NCBI GenBank assembly: GCA_945874225.1
Contig: CAMCFT010000002.1
Span: 62,001 to 126,000 of the forward strand
Direction of reading: 5' to 3'
Length of the DNA stretch: 64,000 nt
Origin: Flavobacterium psychrophilum
Lineage (GTDB): Bacteria > Bacteroidota > Bacteroidia > Flavobacteriales > Flavobacteriaceae
Shown here in pieces: positions 62,330 through 64,000 of the stretch; positions within the stretch are counted from its first letter, which is position 1; each line of letters begins with the position of its first letter. The position numbers were made by a program, and so were the translations under genes. Under the pieces are notes generated by a model, which was given only the letters and a program-made list of their open reading frames with translations, ran no database searches and had not been told where the DNA came from.

Positions 62330-63118
62330 ATGAGTAAATCTCTGTATTGGTATTTAAGGAGACATCCTTTATTATATAAAATTAGATTTAGATTAGTATC
62401 TAAAAACGCAACAATAGACTCTATAGAAAGTTATTGCTACAATGATATAAATAAAAAAAGCAACATTCCTCCGCTATATTCCGAAATAAACAATTCAATA
62501 TTTACAGATTTAATTGGTGATTTAACTGATTATGAAAAGGCGATAAAAATAGCAATCTGGCTCAAAAACAACATCAAAGGAGGACCAGGATTAGGGAAAT
62601 CATCCACTACAGCTTTAAGCAAAATGATCAATGGAGAAGGCGGTGTTTGCAGCGATTTTTCCCAGATTTATAATAATTTTTGTGTAATAAATGATCTAAA
62701 AGTTAAGGAATGGGGAATGATGAATATATCAAATGACCCAATAGTTTCCGGCGGACATTCGTTTAATGAAGTGTATTGCAAAGAATTTCAAAAATGGATT
62801 ATGATAGACACTGCAAAATCAATTGTCTTTCATCATATAGATCAAAGTATTCCGCTTTCAACTATTGAATTTATTCAATTTAAAAAGGAAAACAAAGAAA
62901 TAAGTCCCTCTAGTTTTAATACAACTATTTCAAATGAAAATAATATAAATAACATTTTCCTGAAATCAAGCTCTTTACCTTTTGTAATAACGAATTACAA
63001 TAATAAAACGTATGATTATTTCCTTAACAAACTCGATTTTTTTCCAGAGTCAATTATTCACGGAATTATATTTCTTATAGGAAAAAGTTATGCCTTTGAG
63101 TTTCCTCAAAATAATTAA
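62330..63118 (+). CDS. Transglutaminase-like cysteine protein
   Basis: 262 aa from the ATG at 62330 (an upstream TTG was rejected). A transglutaminase-like (papain-fold) catalytic triad can be read: Cys107 in GGVCSDFSQ, His143 in GGHSFNEVYC and Asp160 in WIMIDTAKS. No signal peptide is clear. Such domains act as cysteine peptidases or transglutaminases; the target is unknown. Ends in LIGKSYAFEFPQNN. AT-rich codon usage is in line with neighbours. Confidence 0.75.
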   Translation: MSKSLYWYLRRHPLLYKIRFRLVSKNATIDSIESYCYNDINKKSNIPPLYSEINNSIFTDLIGDLTDYEKAIKIAIWLKNNIKGGPGLGKSSTTALSKMINGEGGVCSDFSQIYNNFCVINDLKVKEWGMMNISNDPIVSGGHSFNEVYCKEFQKWIMIDTAKSIVFHHIDQSIPLSTIEFIQFKKENKEISPSSFNTTISNENNINNIFLKSSSLPFVITNYNNKTYDYFLNKLDFFPESIIHGIIFLIGKSYAFEFPQNN

Positions 63119-63232
63119 TCAAATTCTTTAAAAATATATTTCTTTTCTAATAAATTGACAGAAATCAACCTCCAAAAGCTGCTATAATTGGAGATTCAGA
63201 AACTAATGTAACATCTTTCAAAAAACTTTCCA

Positions 63233-63261
63233 TTGCACAATCATTCCTATTTGTATCTTTG
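63233..63261 (+). promoter_or_regulatory. Promoter of pepT
   Basis: TTG (63233-63235), 18-base spacer, TATCTTTG (63254-63261), 16 bases before the ATG at 63278. Confidence 0.6.
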
Positions 63262-63277
63262 CTAAAATTAAAATCCT

Positions 63278-64000
63278 ATGCAAAATATCATTGACCGCTT
63301 TATAAGTTACGTCATCATAGACACAGAATCAGATTCAAGTTCAGAAACGACTCCGAGCACCAAAAAACAATGGGATTTAGCCAATAAACTAGTTGAAGAA
63401 CTAAAATCCATTGGAATGAAAGAGGTTACCATTGATAAAAAAGCATACATAATGGCAACTTTACCTTCTAATGTAACTCACGATGTTCCAACAATTGGAT
63501 TTATTTCACATTTTGATACCACACCAGATTTTACGGGTGCCAATGTAAAACCTCAAATTATTTCCAATTACGACGGCAACGATATTGTATTGAATGCGGA
63601 GCAAAATATAATATTATCTCCAAAGTATTTCAAGGATTTACTCCAATACAAAGGACAAACCCTAATTACAACGGACGGAACAACGCTTCTTGGTGCAGAT
63701 GACAAAGCCGGAATTACCGAGATTGTAACAGCAATGGAATTCCTGATCAAAAATCCAGAAATCAAACACGGAAAAATTAGAGTTGGTTTCACTCCAGATG
63801 AAGAAATTGGTCGTGGTGCACATCACTTTGATGTCGAAAAATTTGGCTGCGATTGGGCTTACACAATGGACGGAAGTCAAGTAGGCGAATTGGAATATGA
63901 AAATTTTAATGCAGCCGGAGCCAAAATCACTTTCAAAGGAAAAAGCGTTCATCCTGGTTATGCCAAAGGGAAAATGATTAATTCAATGCTTATCGCCAAT
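63278..64000 (+). CDS. pepT: Peptidase T (tripeptide aminopeptidase), truncated by window end
   Basis: 241 codons, open to the end of the window; a full PepT has about 410 aa. It removes N-terminal residues from tripeptides using two zinc ions (M20 family). Metal and catalytic motifs are present: [39 protein letters not shown] and [15 protein letters not shown]. Start [19 protein letters not shown] is typical. It follows a transglutaminase-like gene. Confidence 0.93.
   Translation, partial: MQNIIDRFISYVIIDTESDSSSETTPSTKKQWDLANKLVEELKSIGMKEVTIDKKAYIMATLPSNVTHDVPTIGFISHFDTTPDFTGANVKPQIISNYDGNDIVLNAEQNIILSPKYFKDLLQYKGQTLITTDGTTLLGADDKAGITEIVTAMEFLIKNPEIKHGKIRVGFTPDEEIGRGAHHFDVEKFGCDWAYTMDGSQVGELEYENFNAAGAKITFKGKSVHPGYAKGKMINSMLIAN

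Overview
The window is a stretch of a low-GC Bacteroidota chromosome, almost certainly a Flavobacterium or a close relative. The reasons are the recurrent TAnnTTTG promoter boxes close to start codons, the near absence of Shine-Dalgarno sequences, a type IX secretion sorting domain, an HU-HIG type DNA-binding protein, a membrane-anchored AraC-type regulator, a fused two-subunit E1 dehydrogenase, and many outer-membrane or lipoproteins of Bacteroidota-only families. The last gene (pepT) is cut by the window end. I see no rRNA, tRNA, prophage, intact insertion sequence or CRISPR array.

Layout. 0-10.7 kb: uvrA, an ankyrin-repeat secreted protein, a LOG-family hydrolase, an M1-peptidase-like protein that has lost its zinc ligands, and a fused E1 alpha/beta dehydrogenase. 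10.7-17.3 kb: one minus-strand, tightly packed cluster DUF4834 - YfhO - 54-aa protein - nucleotidyltransferase - 74-aa membrane protein - glycosyltransferase - flippase, a cell-surface polysaccharide locus with a possible toxin/antitoxin-like pair inside it. 17.3-33 kb: mostly housekeeping genes (alpha-oxoamine synthase, cytochrome b561, NYN-domain protein, rdgB, DEAD-box helicase, trmH, sirtuin, purB) with a repeat-rich 1.1-kb gap at 22.6-23.7 kb. 33-43.7 kb: a CPA2 antiporter, then a minus-strand family of modular secreted proteins sharing one N-terminal module, followed by an AraC-type membrane regulator. 43.7-49 kb: an HU-like gene behind a phased palindrome array, a repeat-filled gap, psuK-psuG and guaB. 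49-64 kb: P-type ATPase, DUF5723 protein, HMG-CoA lyase, pyrD, prmA, clpS, a split YeeE/YedE pair, kdsA, hemG, a transglutaminase-like protein and pepT.

The most interesting non-coding material: (1) three tandem minus-strand small-RNA-like units plus one decayed copy at 22.6-23.7 kb, each with a TAnnTTTG box, a conserved body, a co-varying intrinsic terminator and an upstream element at an identical 37-base distance from the box; (2) four copies of the 12-bp palindrome TTACCGCGGTAA at exactly 22-bp intervals directly upstream of a full-consensus promoter for the HU-like gene; (3) a 214-bp MITE-like element with 14-bp terminal inverted repeats and a perfect 9-bp target duplication upstream of prmA; (4) two places where a gene or gene pair lies between a purine gene 3' end (purB, guaB) and a second short copy of that same 3' end, which looks like a signature of cassette insertion.

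Working together: uvrA, rdgB, the helicase and trmH cover nucleic-acid maintenance; purB, guaB, pyrD, psuK and psuG cover nucleotide synthesis and salvage; kdsA, YfhO, the glycosyltransferase, flippase and the alpha-oxoamine synthase point to envelope glycan and lipid building; the modular secreted proteins and beta-barrels form the cell-surface set. All functions are inferred from sequence reading alone; no database search was run.
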